Shown here: positions 1 through 7,648 of the stretch, in pieces
How positions within the stretch are numbered: the stretch's first letter is position 1
Layout of the letters: each line of letters opens with the position of its first letter
Made by a program: the position numbers and the translations under genes
NCBI RefSeq assembly: GCF_008329645.1
Contig: NZ_CP043474.1
Span: 1,984,001 to 2,048,000 of the forward strand
Length of the DNA: 64,000 bases
Source: Mycolicibacterium grossiae
Lineage (GTDB): Bacteria > Actinomycetota > Actinomycetes > Mycobacteriales > Mycobacteriaceae
Direction of reading: 5' to 3'
Notes under the pieces: model-generated
The model's input: the letters and a program-made list of their open reading frames with translations, nothing else
The model's database searches: none
Told to the model about the DNA's origin: nothing

Positions 1-1016
1 CGGGTTGGCAGGTCGCCGGTGACGCCAACCTCTCCGGCCACACCTACCCCGACCAGAGCCTCTACCCGGCCAACTCGGTGCCGCAGGTCGTCCGCCGCAT
101 CAACAACGCGCTGATGCGCGCCGACCAGATCGCCAAGGTCGAGGGCGACCGCTCGGTGGAGAACTGGCTGGCCCCGATCGTCGCCGACGGCGAGGCCGGT
201 TTCGGTGGCGCGCTGAACGTCTACGAGCTGCAGAAGGCCATGATCGCGGCCGGCGTCGCCGGGTCGCACTGGGAGGACCAGCTGGCCTCGGAGAAGAAGT
301 GTGGCCACCTCGGTGGCAAGGTGCTGATCCCGACCCAGCAGCACATCCGCACCCTGACCTCGGCCCGCCTGGCCGCCGACGTCGCCGACGTGCCGACCCT
401 GGTCATCGCCCGCACCGACGCCGAGGCCGCCACCCTGATCACCTCCGACGTCGACGAGCGCGACCAGCCGTTCATCACCGGTGACCGCACCGCCGAGGGC
501 TTCTACCGCGTGAAGAACGGCCTGGAGCCGTGCATCGCCCGCGCCAAGGCCTACGCGCCGTACGCCGACCTGATCTGGATGGAGACCGGCACGCCGGACC
601 TCGAGCTGGCCAAGAAGTTCGCCGAGGGCGTCAAGAGCGAGTTCCCGGACCAGATGCTGTCCTACAACTGCTCGCCGTCGTTCAACTGGAAGCAGCACCT
701 CGACGACGACACGATCGCCAAGTTCCAGCGCGAGCTGGGCGCGATGGGCTTCAAGTTCCAGTTCATCACCCTGGCCGGCTTCCACGCGCTGAACTACTCG
801 ATGTTCGACCTGGCCCACGGCTACGCCCGCGAGCAGATGAAGGCGTACGTCGAGCTGCAGGAGCGCGAGTTCGCCGCCGAGGAGCGTGGCTACACCGCGA
901 CGAAGCACCAGCGCGAGGTCGGCGCCGGCTACTTCGACCGGATCGCCACCACCGTGGATCCCACCTCGTCGACCACCGCGCTCGCGGGCTCGACCGAAGA
1001 GGGCCAGTTCCACTGA
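1..1016 (+). CDS. aceA: Isocitrate lyase, 5' end cut by window edge
   Basis: This enzyme splits isocitrate into glyoxylate and succinate, the first step of the glyoxylate shunt used for growth on fatty acids and acetate. The reading frame is already open at base 1, with residues [18 protein letters not shown] from base 3, so roughly the first 90 residues lie outside the window. The catalytic KKCGH loop is at about bases 294-308, and the C-terminal half ([26 protein letters not shown], ending GSTEEGQFH) matches recalled mycobacterial Icl1 closely. A terminator-like hairpin follows the stop, and fadB2 comes next, as in M. tuberculosis (Rv0467-Rv0468). The identification is very secure; only the start is missing. 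Confidence 0.97.
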   Translation, partial: GWQVAGDANLSGHTYPDQSLYPANSVPQVVRRINNALMRADQIAKVEGDRSVENWLAPIVADGEAGFGGALNVYELQKAMIAAGVAGSHWEDQLASEKKCGHLGGKVLIPTQQHIRTLTSARLAADVADVPTLVIARTDAEAATLITSDVDERDQPFITGDRTAEGFYRVKNGLEPCIARAKAYAPYADLIWMETGTPDLELAKKFAEGVKSEFPDQMLSYNCSPSFNWKQHLDDDTIAKFQRELGAMGFKFQFITLAGFHALNYSMFDLAHGYAREQMKAYVELQEREFAAEERGYTATKHQREVGAGYFDRIATTVDPTSSTTALAGSTEEGQFH

Positions 1017-1052
1017 CCCTGGAGCCACTGAGTCGTTGACGCATGACAGCAT

Positions 1053-1083
1053 GAGCCCCGCCTGGGCTTCCCGGGCGGGGCTC
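1053..1083 (+). terminator. Hairpin terminator after aceA
   Basis: GAGCCCCGCC (1053-1062) is followed by a perfect complement, GGCGGGGCTC (1074-1083), leaving an 11-base loop. It lies 36 bases after the aceA stop and before fadB2. There is no strong U-tract, which is usual for mycobacterial terminators. Confidence 0.65.
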
Positions 1084-1106
1084 ATCGCTGCGACGGTAGG
1101 AGAGAT

Positions 1107-1976
1107 GTGAGCATCGAACGAGTCGGCATCGAGCGTGTCGGCATTGTCGGCGCCGGGCAGATGGGCGGCGGCATCGCCGAGGTGTGCGCCAAGGCCGGAG
1201 CACACGTGGTGGTCTACGAGCCGTCCGCGGAGTTGGTGGAAGCCGGCCGGGCTCGCATCACCGCGTCGCTGGAGAGGGCGAAGGCCAAGGGCAAGCTGGC
1301 CGCCGACGACTTCGAGATCACGCAGGCGCGGCTCGTCTACACCAGCGACCTCGCCGACCTGGCCGACCGCCAGCTGGTGATCGAGGCGATCATCGAGGAC
1401 GAGGCCGTGAAGGCGACGCTCTTCGCCCAGCTCGACGAGGTGATCACCGACCCCGACGCCGTCCTCGCGTCGAACACCTCCAGCATCCCGATCATGAAGA
1501 TCGCCGCTGCGACGAAGAACCCGGCCCGCGTGCTCGGGCTGCACTTCTTCAACCCGGTGCCGGTGCTGCCGCTCGTCGAGCTGGTCAGCACGCTCGTCAC
1601 CGCGCCGGAGGCGGCCGACCGCGTCGAGGCGTTCGCGAGCCAGACGCTCGGCAAGAAGGTCGTGCGCTGCGCCGACCGGTCCGGCTTCGTCGTCAACGCG
1701 CTGCTGGTGCCCTACCTGCTGTCGGCGATCCGCATGGTCGAGTCGGGCGTCGCGTCGGTCGAGGACGTCGACACCGCGATCGTCGCCGGGCTCTCGCACC
1801 CGATGGGCCCGCTGCGGTTGAGCGACCTCATCGGCCTCGACACCATGAAGCTCATCGCCGACGCCATGTACGACGAGCTCAAGGACGCCCACTACGCCCC
1901 GCCGCCGCTCCTGCAGCGCATGGTCGAGGCCGGCCAGCTGGGCAAGAAGTCGGGCCAGGGCTTCTACCGCTACTAG
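1107..1976 (+). CDS. fadB2: 3-hydroxybutyryl-CoA dehydrogenase
   Basis: This is an NAD(P)-dependent dehydrogenase interconverting acetoacetyl-CoA and 3-hydroxybutyryl-CoA in beta-oxidation. The 289-residue protein starts with a Rossmann fold (GAGQMG at residues 15-20) and carries SNTSSIPI and HFFNPVPVLPLVEL, the catalytic-His region of the family, plus LSHPMGPLRLSDLIGLD in the C-terminal domain. The GTG start at 1107 has a purine-rich GTAGGAGAG upstream. The N-terminus has a perfect five-residue duplication (IERVG twice), encoded by two 15-base units at 1113-1127 and 1128-1142. The gene follows aceA as in M. tuberculosis Rv0468. Confidence 0.95.
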   Translation: MSIERVGIERVGIVGAGQMGGGIAEVCAKAGAHVVVYEPSAELVEAGRARITASLERAKAKGKLAADDFEITQARLVYTSDLADLADRQLVIEAIIEDEAVKATLFAQLDEVITDPDAVLASNTSSIPIMKIAAATKNPARVLGLHFFNPVPVLPLVELVSTLVTAPEAADRVEAFASQTLGKKVVRCADRSGFVVNALLVPYLLSAIRMVESGVASVEDVDTAIVAGLSHPMGPLRLSDLIGLDTMKLIADAMYDELKDAHYAPPPLLQRMVEAGQLGKKSGQGFYRY

Positions 1977-1989
1977 GCCCTCGGCGCGC

Positions 1990-2043
1990 CGAGCGCACGC
2001 TTGTCGTACCTAAACGCCGAGTAGCACCGTCAACAAGCGTGCA
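1990..2043. repeat. 54-bp hairpin repeat, copy A
   Basis: This 54-base element matches copy B (2952-3005) at 48 of 54 positions without gaps. It is bounded by a perfect 10-bp inverted repeat, GCACGCTTGT (1995-2004) and ACAAGCGTGC (2033-2042), around a 28-base centre. The right part encodes the last codons and the TGA stop of the minus-strand DUF559 gene. The two copies lie in the same orientation at both ends of that gene, which resembles a REP-like palindromic element or the boundary of a mobile cassette. Confidence 0.9.
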
Positions 2044-2905
2044 GTCGCGGGTCCATGCCGGCAGCGACGAGTGCTCGCAGCGCCCGGTCGACGATTGCCG
2101 GGCCCTGGTAGCGCAGCTGCCGCCCGCTGACTCGCACGATGCGCCAACCGCGCTCGGCCAAGAACTCGAGTCGGACGATGTCGTTGGCGTAGTCGTCGGG
2201 ACCGGTGAAGTGCTGCTCGCCGTCGTACTCCACCCCGACCTTCCACGTCGGCCACCCCATGTCGATCCGGCGGCGCACGCGACCGGCCTCGTCACGGACG
2301 GGAATCTGCGTCGTCGGCCTCGGCAGGCCCCCGTCGACGAGCAGTAGGCGCAGGCGCGTCTCCTGCGGCGACTCGGCGCCGGCGTCGACGAGTTCGAGAG
2401 CCCGTCGCAATCCTCGGATGCCACGTGCGCCGGGATAGCGCTCAGCGACCGCCTCGACCGCTCGAACGTTGGTGCGCGTGGCGTTCAGCAGTGCGTCGAT
2501 CCGGATCACGCCGAGTTCGAGCGGTAGTCGGCGGCCGAGATCGTAGGCGGTTCGCGCCGGCGTGGTGCACGTGATCCCGTCGACGGTGCACAGCTCATCG
2601 GGCCGAAAGCAGTTGCTGCGCAGCAGGATTCCATTGGGAACGCCCCGTCGGGCGTGGGCGACCTCGGGCGGCGATTCCGGCGGTATCCACTTGCTGCCGA
2701 GTATCGCGGCCGCCGAGTGTCCGACCAGCGTCGCCCGTCGCCCCGACCACAGCCAGGCGGCGCGGGCGCGATCGGTTGCGCTCAGGTCGACTCCGGTGCG
2801 CGAGTACACGTTGCGGTGCACCTTGGTGTAGCGCCGTCGGAGATCTCGACGGGTCAGCAGCCCCGAGGCAAGGGCGTCGGTGGCGACGATCAGCGGATCG
2901 GACAC
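2030..2905 (-). CDS. AbiEi-like/DUF559 endonuclease-fold protein
   Basis: The 291-residue protein has two parts. The N-terminal 70 residues (LLTRRDLRRRYTKVHRNVYS) look like the winged-helix AbiEi antitoxin-type domain often found on actinobacterial DUF559 proteins. The C-terminal part (about 178-291) resembles the very-short-patch-repair/PD-(D/E)XK nuclease fold, with E182, D215, the EYDG pair E226/D228 and H232 in the usual order. The GTG start at 2905 has no clear ribosome-binding site. The last residues (LHAC) and the TGA stop lie inside repeat copy A, and copy B sits 46 bases upstream of the start. The third codon position seems less GC-biased than in neighbours. No partner gene is adjacent, and the substrate is unknown. 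Confidence 0.8.
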   Translation of the reverse strand: MSDPLIVATDALASGLLTRRDLRRRYTKVHRNVYSRTGVDLSATDRARAAWLWSGRRATLVGHSAAAILGSKWIPPESPPEVAHARRGVPNGILLRSNCFRPDELCTVDGITCTTPARTAYDLGRRLPLELGVIRIDALLNATRTNVRAVEAVAERYPGARGIRGLRRALELVDAGAESPQETRLRLLLVDGGLPRPTTQIPVRDEAGRVRRRIDMGWPTWKVGVEYDGEQHFTGPDDYANDIVRLEFLAERGWRIVRVSGRQLRYQGPAIVDRALRALVAAGMDPRLHAC

Positions 2906-2951
2906 GCATCCATCGTCGGGGCGTTCGGGCTACCCACTCGACACCAATCGT

Positions 2952-3005
2952 CGAGCGCACGCTTGTCGAACCCGAACGTCGAGTAGCCCCGCCAACAAGC
3001 GTGCA
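2952..3005. repeat. 54-bp hairpin repeat, copy B
   Basis: This is the second copy of the element at 1990-2043, with six substitutions. The same 10-bp inverted repeat is intact at 2957-2966 and 2995-3004 around a 28-base centre. It lies between the stop of the PPK2 gene (3019) and the start of the DUF559 gene (2905). At the position where copy A makes the TGA stop of the DUF559 gene, copy B reads TGG instead. Confidence 0.9.
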
Positions 3006-3018
3006 CTCCGCGCAGGTA

Positions 3019-3897
3019 CTACGCCTCGGCGAGGCGCTTCTTCTCGGCCTCGACGTCGAAGTCCGCGGGCGGCCAGGAGAGGTCCAGGCCGTCGAGGGCC
3101 TCGATCAGCAGCTCGGTGATCGCCAGGCGCGAGTACCACTTCCGGTCGCACGGAATCACGTGCCAGGGCGCCCAGTCGGTGGAGGTCCGCTCGAGCATGG
3201 CCTGGTAGGCCTCCTGGTACTTGGGCCACAGCAGCCGCTCGTCGATGTCGGCGGGGTTGTACTTCCAGTACTTGTCCGGCCGGTCCAGCCGCTTGGCCAG
3301 CCGGTCGCGCTGCTCGTCGAGCGAGACGAACATCGCCACCTTGACGATCGTGGTGCCGTCCAGCACCAGGCGCCTCTCGAAGTCGTTGATGATGTCGTAG
3401 CGCGTGCTCCACACCTCGGGCGCCACCAGGTCGTGCACGCGGACGATCAGCACGTCCTCGTAGTGCGAGCGGTCGAACACCCCGATGTGGCCGGGCGTCG
3501 GCAGCTGCCGCTCGATGCGCCACAGGAAGTCGTGCGACAGCTCCTCCTCGGTGGGCTTGCCGAAGCTCGCATATCGGATTCCCTGCGGATTGGCTGCTCC
3601 GACGACGTGTTTGACGATGCCACCCTTGCCCGCGGTGTCCATGCCCTGCAGCACCACCAGCACCTTGCGGTTGTCGCCGGCGCGGCTGGCGGCGTACAGC
3701 TTCTCCTGCAGGACGGCGAAGCGCTCGTTGCGCTCGGCCTGCAGCGCTGGCGCGTCGGACTTCGAGCCGCGGAAGCCGGGCGTCGCGCGGGTGTCGATCG
3801 CCGCCACCGAGTCCCCGGGTTTGAACGCCAGGTGCACGTGCGGCTCGTGGGTCCACAGGTCCGGAAGGTCCTCCGCGAGGGCCGTGCTGTCGGTCAC
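3019..3897 (-). CDS. PPK2-family polyphosphate kinase
   Basis: PPK2 enzymes move phosphate between inorganic polyphosphate and nucleotides, usually using polyphosphate to make ADP, ATP or GTP. The Walker A motif GMDTAGKGG and the lid/Walker B region GVFDRSHYEDVL are both present, as expected for a one-domain PPK2 of about 290 residues. The chosen GTG at 3897 lies four bases after the stop of the upstream tetR gene; a TTG at 3909 would add four residues and overlap tetR. Neither has an obvious Shine-Dalgarno sequence, so translational coupling to tetR is likely. The subclass (ADP- or AMP-phosphorylating) cannot be told by eye. Confidence 0.88.
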   Translation of the reverse strand: MTDSTALAEDLPDLWTHEPHVHLAFKPGDSVAAIDTRATPGFRGSKSDAPALQAERNERFAVLQEKLYAASRAGDNRKVLVVLQGMDTAGKGGIVKHVVGAANPQGIRYASFGKPTEEELSHDFLWRIERQLPTPGHIGVFDRSHYEDVLIVRVHDLVAPEVWSTRYDIINDFERRLVLDGTTIVKVAMFVSLDEQRDRLAKRLDRPDKYWKYNPADIDERLLWPKYQEAYQAMLERTSTDWAPWHVIPCDRKWYSRLAITELLIEALDGLDLSWPPADFDVEAEKKRLAEA

Positions 3898-3901
3898 CCG
3901 G

Positions 3902-4606
3902 TCAGTCAAGCAAACGGCGGGGCAACACGGGCGACGGATGCGGCATCGCGTTGAACCGCTCGAGCGATCCGCCGACCTCGACGATGCCGCACAGCGCGTT
4001 CCACGACAGCATCGTCAGGTAGTCGATGAGTTCGCCCGACGTCATCCGCGGGTTCGACATCCAGGAGTGCGTCGCCAGCTGCACCCCGCCGACGGTGTGG
4101 AAGGCCCAGGGCTCCACGCCGCTGGTGTCCATGCCCGCCGCGGCCATGCGGCGCCGCAGCATGACGGCCAGCATGCGGGCGATGATCTGCTCGGAGTTCG
4201 CGACGGCCTTGTTCTTCGACGCCGAGCTGTTCGCCATGACGAAGCGGTACGGCTCCGGCTCGGCGGCGACGGTGTCGACGTAGACGCGGATGATCTCGCG
4301 CGTCAGCGCGAAACCGTCGAGGTTGCTCATCAGCGCCGCGGCCATGTTCGGGATAAGGGTGGTCTGGGCGAACCGCATCATCACCGCGGTGGTGAGGTCG
4401 TTCTTGTCGACGAAGTACCGGTAGAGCACGGTCTTGGAGACGCCGATCTCGGCGGCGATCTCGTCCATGGAGACGTTGCTGCCGAGGCGGCGGATGGCCT
4501 CCAGCGTGCCGTCCACCAGCTCGTTGCGGCGGTCGACCTTGTGCTGGTGCCAGCGCCGCTTGCGACCGTCCGTCTTCGCCGGCCGCGTCTGCATCTGCTG
4601 TGCCAC
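3902..4606 (-). CDS. TetR-family transcriptional regulator
   Basis: This is a 234-residue DNA-binding protein. A basic N-terminal arm (KTDGRKRRWHQHKVDRR) precedes a TetR helix-turn-helix at about residues 44-66 (MDEIAAEIGVSKTVLYRYF), followed by a helical ligand and dimerisation domain. The GTG at 4606 follows GGGGAG closely; an ATG at 4594 is the alternative. The gene is divergent from the DUF445 gene at 4703, and a 12-base dyad in the shared gap could be its operator. It matches Rv0472c by position and is probably co-transcribed with the PPK2 gene. The ligand is unknown. Confidence 0.85.
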   Translation of the reverse strand: MAQQMQTRPAKTDGRKRRWHQHKVDRRNELVDGTLEAIRRLGSNVSMDEIAAEIGVSKTVLYRYFVDKNDLTTAVMMRFAQTTLIPNMAAALMSNLDGFALTREIIRVYVDTVAAEPEPYRFVMANSSASKNKAVANSEQIIARMLAVMLRRRMAAAGMDTSGVEPWAFHTVGGVQLATHSWMSNPRMTSGELIDYLTMLSWNALCGIVEVGGSLERFNAMPHPSPVLPRRLLD

Positions 4607-4649
4607 TGCTCCCCGAATCCCAATTGCGTGTCGTCTCGATAGTACGGAA

Positions 4650-4661
4650 GTTATCTGTAAC
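4650..4661. promoter_or_regulatory. Candidate TetR operator dyad
   Basis: GTTA-TCTG-TAAC is a perfect 4-bp inverted repeat with a 4-base spacer in the gap between tetR (start 4606) and the DUF445 gene (start 4703). On the minus strand a TACTAT box (-10-like) lies just downstream of it, so a bound dimer would cover the -35 region of tetR. The assignment rests on position and symmetry only. Confidence 0.4.
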
Positions 4662-4702
4662 CGGCCTGGCGGGAGGGTTGAGCGCGGCCGATCTGGGGGA
4701 TC

Positions 4703-6022
4703 ATGGTGGGCGTGAGCCTTCGACCCACGTCCGAGCAGCGCCGCAGCTTCGCCGAATCCTTCGCGGGGGCGGACAGCGCGGCCGATGCCGAACGCCGCCG
4801 CGCGCTGCGCCGCATGAAGGCCGTCGCCCTGGGCTTCTTGCTCGGCGCGACGGTGATCTTCCTCGGCTGCACCTGGGCGCAGTCCCAGGGCGCCCCCGGC
4901 TGGGTGGGGTACGTGCGCGCCGCCGCCGAGGCCGGCATGGTCGGCGCGCTGGCCGACTGGTTCGCGGTGACGGCGCTGTTCCGGCACCCGCTGGGCCTCC
5001 CGATCCCGCACACCGCGATCATCAAGCGCAAGAAGGACCAGCTCGGTGAGGGCCTCGGCGAGTTCGTCCGGGAGAACTTCATGTCCCCGGAGATCATCGA
5101 GACCAAGGTGCGCGACGCCGACGTCGCCAGTCGCACCGGCAAGTGGCTCGCCGAGCCGGTGAACGCCGAGCGGGTCGCCGGCGAGGCCGCCACCGTGCTG
5201 CGGGTGCTGGTGGAGATGCTGCGCGACGACGACGTGCAGCAGCTGCTGGACCGCATGATCGTCAAGCGCGTCGCCGAGCCGCAGTGGGGCCCGCCGATCG
5301 GCCGGGTGCTCGCGTCGCTGCTGGAGGAGGACCGCCAGGAGGCGCTGCTGCAGCTGCTGGCCGACCGCGCCTTCGAGTGGTCGCTGAACGCCGGCGACAC
5401 CATCGAGCGCGTCATCTCCCGCGATTCGCCGACGTGGTCGCCGCGCTGGGTGGACAACCTGGTGGGCGACCGCATCCACCGCGAGCTGATGGACTTCACC
5501 GACAAGGTGCGCCGCAACCCCGACCACGAGCTGCGCCGCTCGGCGACCAAGTTCCTCTTCGAGTTCGCCGACGACCTGCAGCACGACGACGCGACCATCG
5601 CGCGGGCCGAGAGGGTCAAGGACCAGATCATGGCGCGCGACGAGGTGAGCCGCGCCGCGGAGACCGCATGGGGTGCGGCCAAGCGGATCATCCTCGAGTC
5701 GGTCGACGATCCCTCGTCGGCACTGCGCCAGCGGGTGGCGGACTCCACCGTCCACATCGGGGAGTCCCTGCGCGACGATGCCGAGCTGCGCGACAAGGTG
5801 GACGCCTGGATCGTGCGGGCGGCCAAGCACCTGGTCGCGCAGTATGGGACGGAGATCACGGCGATCATCACCGAGACCGTCGAGCGGTGGGACGCCGAGG
5901 AGGCCAGCCGCCGCATCGAGCTGCACGTCGGCCGTGACCTGCAGTTCATCCGCATCAACGGCACGGTGGTCGGCTCGCTCGCGGGCCTCGTCATCTACTC
6001 GATAGCCCAGCTGCTGTTCTGA
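4703..6022 (+). CDS. DUF445 membrane protein
   Basis: The 439-residue protein has a hydrophobic segment near residues 39-57 (AVALGFLLGATVIFLG), a second short one with GMVGALADWFAVTALF, a long charged helical middle (about 110-410), and a C-terminal membrane helix (VVGSLAGLVIYSIAQLLF). That layout, and the motif ADWFAVTALFRHPLGLPIPHT, are typical of DUF445/YjiN proteins. It corresponds to Rv0473. The ATG at 4703 follows GGGGGATC; the in-frame GTGs at 4706 and 4712 are alternatives. Its cellular role is not established. Confidence 0.85.
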   Translation: MVGVSLRPTSEQRRSFAESFAGADSAADAERRRALRRMKAVALGFLLGATVIFLGCTWAQSQGAPGWVGYVRAAAEAGMVGALADWFAVTALFRHPLGLPIPHTAIIKRKKDQLGEGLGEFVRENFMSPEIIETKVRDADVASRTGKWLAEPVNAERVAGEAATVLRVLVEMLRDDDVQQLLDRMIVKRVAEPQWGPPIGRVLASLLEEDRQEALLQLLADRAFEWSLNAGDTIERVISRDSPTWSPRWVDNLVGDRIHRELMDFTDKVRRNPDHELRRSATKFLFEFADDLQHDDATIARAERVKDQIMARDEVSRAAETAWGAAKRIILESVDDPSSALRQRVADSTVHIGESLRDDAELRDKVDAWIVRAAKHLVAQYGTEITAIITETVERWDAEEASRRIELHVGRDLQFIRINGTVVGSLAGLVIYSIAQLLF

Positions 6023-6033
6023 CCTGCGCTAGC

Positions 6034-6068
6034 AGGTGCTTGCAAAAGTTAGCACCTCGACCTACGGT
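6034..6068 (+). promoter_or_regulatory. Promoter with operator dyad for the XRE gene
   Basis: A perfect 7-bp inverted repeat, AGGTGCT (6034-6040) and AGCACCT (6051-6057), with a 10-base spacer overlaps a sigma-70-like promoter: TTGCAA (6040-6045), 17 bases, then TACGGT (6063-6068). The position suggests a repressor site. Autoregulation by the downstream XRE protein is the simplest guess. The TTGCAAAAGTT core also resembles RamB-type boxes. Confidence 0.55.
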
Positions 6069-6110
6069 TGATGTCGACGACGAACGGACAACCACGGACG
6101 AGGGGGTGAC

Positions 6111-6527
6111 ATGTCGCAGGACGAGAACCTGGCCACGGTCGTCACCTCGGCTGCGTCGAACGCCGCGCAGGACATCGGCAGCTTCATCCGCGCCAAGCGG
6201 GAAGCCGCGCAGGTCTCGGTGCGGCAGCTCGCCGAGCAGGCCGGGGTCAGCAACCCCTACCTCAGCCAGATCGAGCGGGGTCTGCGCAAGCCGTCGGCCG
6301 ACGTGCTGAGCCAGATCGCCAAGGCGCTGCGGGTGTCCGCGGAGGTCCTCTACGTGCAGGCCGGGATGCTCGAACCGGCCGAACGCGGCGAGGTCCGGGA
6401 CGCGATCGTGGGGGACACCACGATCACCGAGCGGCAGAAGCAGGTGCTGCTCGACATCTACACGTCCTTCCGTCAGCAGAACGAGGCGTTGGCCCTCGAA
6501 GCCGGTGAGGAGCCAACGACGGAGTGA
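6111..6527 (+). CDS. XRE-family transcriptional regulator
   Basis: This 138-residue protein carries a HTH-XRE (Cro/C1) domain at about residues 23-80 (IGSFIRAKREAAQVSVRQ, GVSNPYLSQIERGLRKPS), then a short C-terminal helix region ending in an acidic tail. It corresponds to Rv0474, reported as a copper-responsive regulator in M. tuberculosis; that is recalled knowledge of the ortholog. The ATG at 6111 follows GAGGGGGTGAC. A dyad overlapping its -35 box suggests autoregulation. hbhA lies 63 bases downstream in the same direction. Confidence 0.9.
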   Translation: MSQDENLATVVTSAASNAAQDIGSFIRAKREAAQVSVRQLAEQAGVSNPYLSQIERGLRKPSADVLSQIAKALRVSAEVLYVQAGMLEPAERGEVRDAIVGDTTITERQKQVLLDIYTSFRQQNEALALEAGEEPTTE

Positions 6528-6590
6528 CGAACGTTCGACGACACCGACCGAAACACCGACCCACCACCACCCAAGAAGGGAATGCCTGAC

Positions 6591-7301
6591 ATGGCCGAGA
6601 AGAACCAGCCCAACATCGACGACCCCAAGGCCCCGCTGCTCGCCGCCGTCGGCGCCGCCGACCTGGCGCTCGCCACGGTCAACGAGATCGTCGCCGCGCT
6701 CCGCGATCGTGCCGGCGAGGCCCGCACCGACGCCGAGGCCCGCGTCGAGGAGGCCCGCGCCAATCTGACCAAGCTGCAGGACGAGCTGCCCAGCCAGGTC
6801 GACCAGATCCGCGACCGGCTCAACTCCGACGAGCTGCGCAAGGCGGCCGAGGGCTACGCCGAGACCGCGACGGCCACCTACAACCGGCTCGTCGAGCGCG
6901 GCGAGGCCGCGCTGGAGCGGCTGCGCAACCAGCCGGCCCTCGAGGACGCCGCCACCCGCGTGGAGACCGTCACCGACCAGGCCGTCGAGCTGACCCAGGA
7001 GGCCCTGGGCACCGTCGCCACCCAGACCCGCGCCGTCGGCGAGCGCGCGGCCAAGCTGGTCGGCGTCGAGCTGCCCAAGCGTGCCGAGAAGGCCGCCGAG
7101 CCGGTGAAGCAGGCCGCCGAGAAGGCTCCGGCCAAGGCGCCCGCGAAGGCCCCGGCCAAGAAGGCTCCCGCCAAGAAGGCCGCCGTCAAGGTGCCTGCCG
7201 CCGAGGCCCCCGCCGTGACCCCGGCGAAGGCTCCGGCCAAGGCCCCCGCCAAGAAGGCCCCGGCCAAGAAGGCGCCGGCCAAGAAGGTCACCCAGAAGTA
7301 G
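6591..7301 (+). CDS. hbhA: Heparin-binding hemagglutinin HBHA
   Basis: HBHA is a surface adhesin that binds sulfated glycosaminoglycans through its lysine-rich tail. The first part ([20 protein letters not shown]) and the coiled-coil middle (about 30-150, with [16 protein letters not shown]) match recalled HBHA. The last 70 residues are PAK/KKAP repeats ending KKVTQK. At 236 residues it is longer than the 199 of M. tuberculosis because of an expanded tail that includes a less basic stretch ([10 protein letters not shown]). The ATG at 6591 was preferred over 6582 because AAGGGA then sits nine bases upstream and the protein begins MAEKN as in known HBHA. Confidence 0.93.
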   Translation: MAEKNQPNIDDPKAPLLAAVGAADLALATVNEIVAALRDRAGEARTDAEARVEEARANLTKLQDELPSQVDQIRDRLNSDELRKAAEGYAETATATYNRLVERGEAALERLRNQPALEDAATRVETVTDQAVELTQEALGTVATQTRAVGERAAKLVGVELPKRAEKAAEPVKQAAEKAPAKAPAKAPAKKAPAKKAAVKVPAAEAPAVTPAKAPAKAPAKKAPAKKAPAKKVTQK

Positions 7302-7308
7302 GTCCGAC

Positions 7309-7324
7309 GGGCCGCCCGCGGCCC
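7309..7324 (+). terminator. Hairpin after hbhA
   Basis: GGGCCG (7309-7314) and CGGCCC (7319-7324) form a 6-bp GC-only stem with a 4-base loop eight bases after the hbhA stop. It could end the XRE-hbhA transcript. No U-tract follows. Confidence 0.45.
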
Positions 7325-7351
7325 CGATGGCACGAGGGGACGTAACCCGCT

Positions 7352-7357
7352 TAGGCT
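7352..7357 (+). promoter_or_regulatory. -10 box for leaderless transcript of the DUF2516 gene
   Basis: TAGGCT is followed by six bases and then the GTG start at 7364. This spacing places transcription initiation at or next to the start codon. No Shine-Dalgarno sequence is present. Confidence 0.55.
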
Positions 7358-7363
7358 TGAGGC

Positions 7364-7648
7364 GTGGAGCCTCAGTACCTGATGGGTTACGTCCTCTTCG
7401 CCATTCAGGTGGCGGCCCTCGCCATGGCCGCGTACGCCTTCGTGCACGCGGCCAGCCAGCGTCCCGACGCCTTCACCGCGGCCGAGAAGCTCAGCAAGCC
7501 GGTCTGGCTCGCCATCATCGGCGGCACCGCGCTCCTGGCATTCATCCTCGGCGCCCCGGTCGGCTCCGCGATCGTCGCGTGCGCCGCGGGCGTCTACATC
7601 GTCGACGTCCGGCCCAAGGTGCTCGACGTGCAGGGCAAGTCCCGCTAA
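7364..7648 (+). CDS. DUF2516 small membrane protein
   Basis: A 94-residue protein with two or three hydrophobic segments ([50 protein letters not shown]) and the ending [13 protein letters not shown]. It matches Rv0476 by position and character. The GTG at 7364 has a leaderless-type promoter. The stop at 7648 abuts the GTG of the next gene with no gap, so the pair is probably translated as a unit. Its function is unknown. Confidence 0.85.
   Translation: MEPQYLMGYVLFAIQVAALAMAAYAFVHAASQRPDAFTAAEKLSKPVWLAIIGGTALLAFILGAPVGSAIVACAAGVYIVDVRPKVLDVQGKSR

Noticed and set aside
3902..5926. A 674-residue minus-strand frame covering tetR and the DUF445 gene.
   Set aside because: Only the last third reads as a protein (TetR). 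The rest is a low-complexity mirror of the DUF445 gene caused by high GC content.
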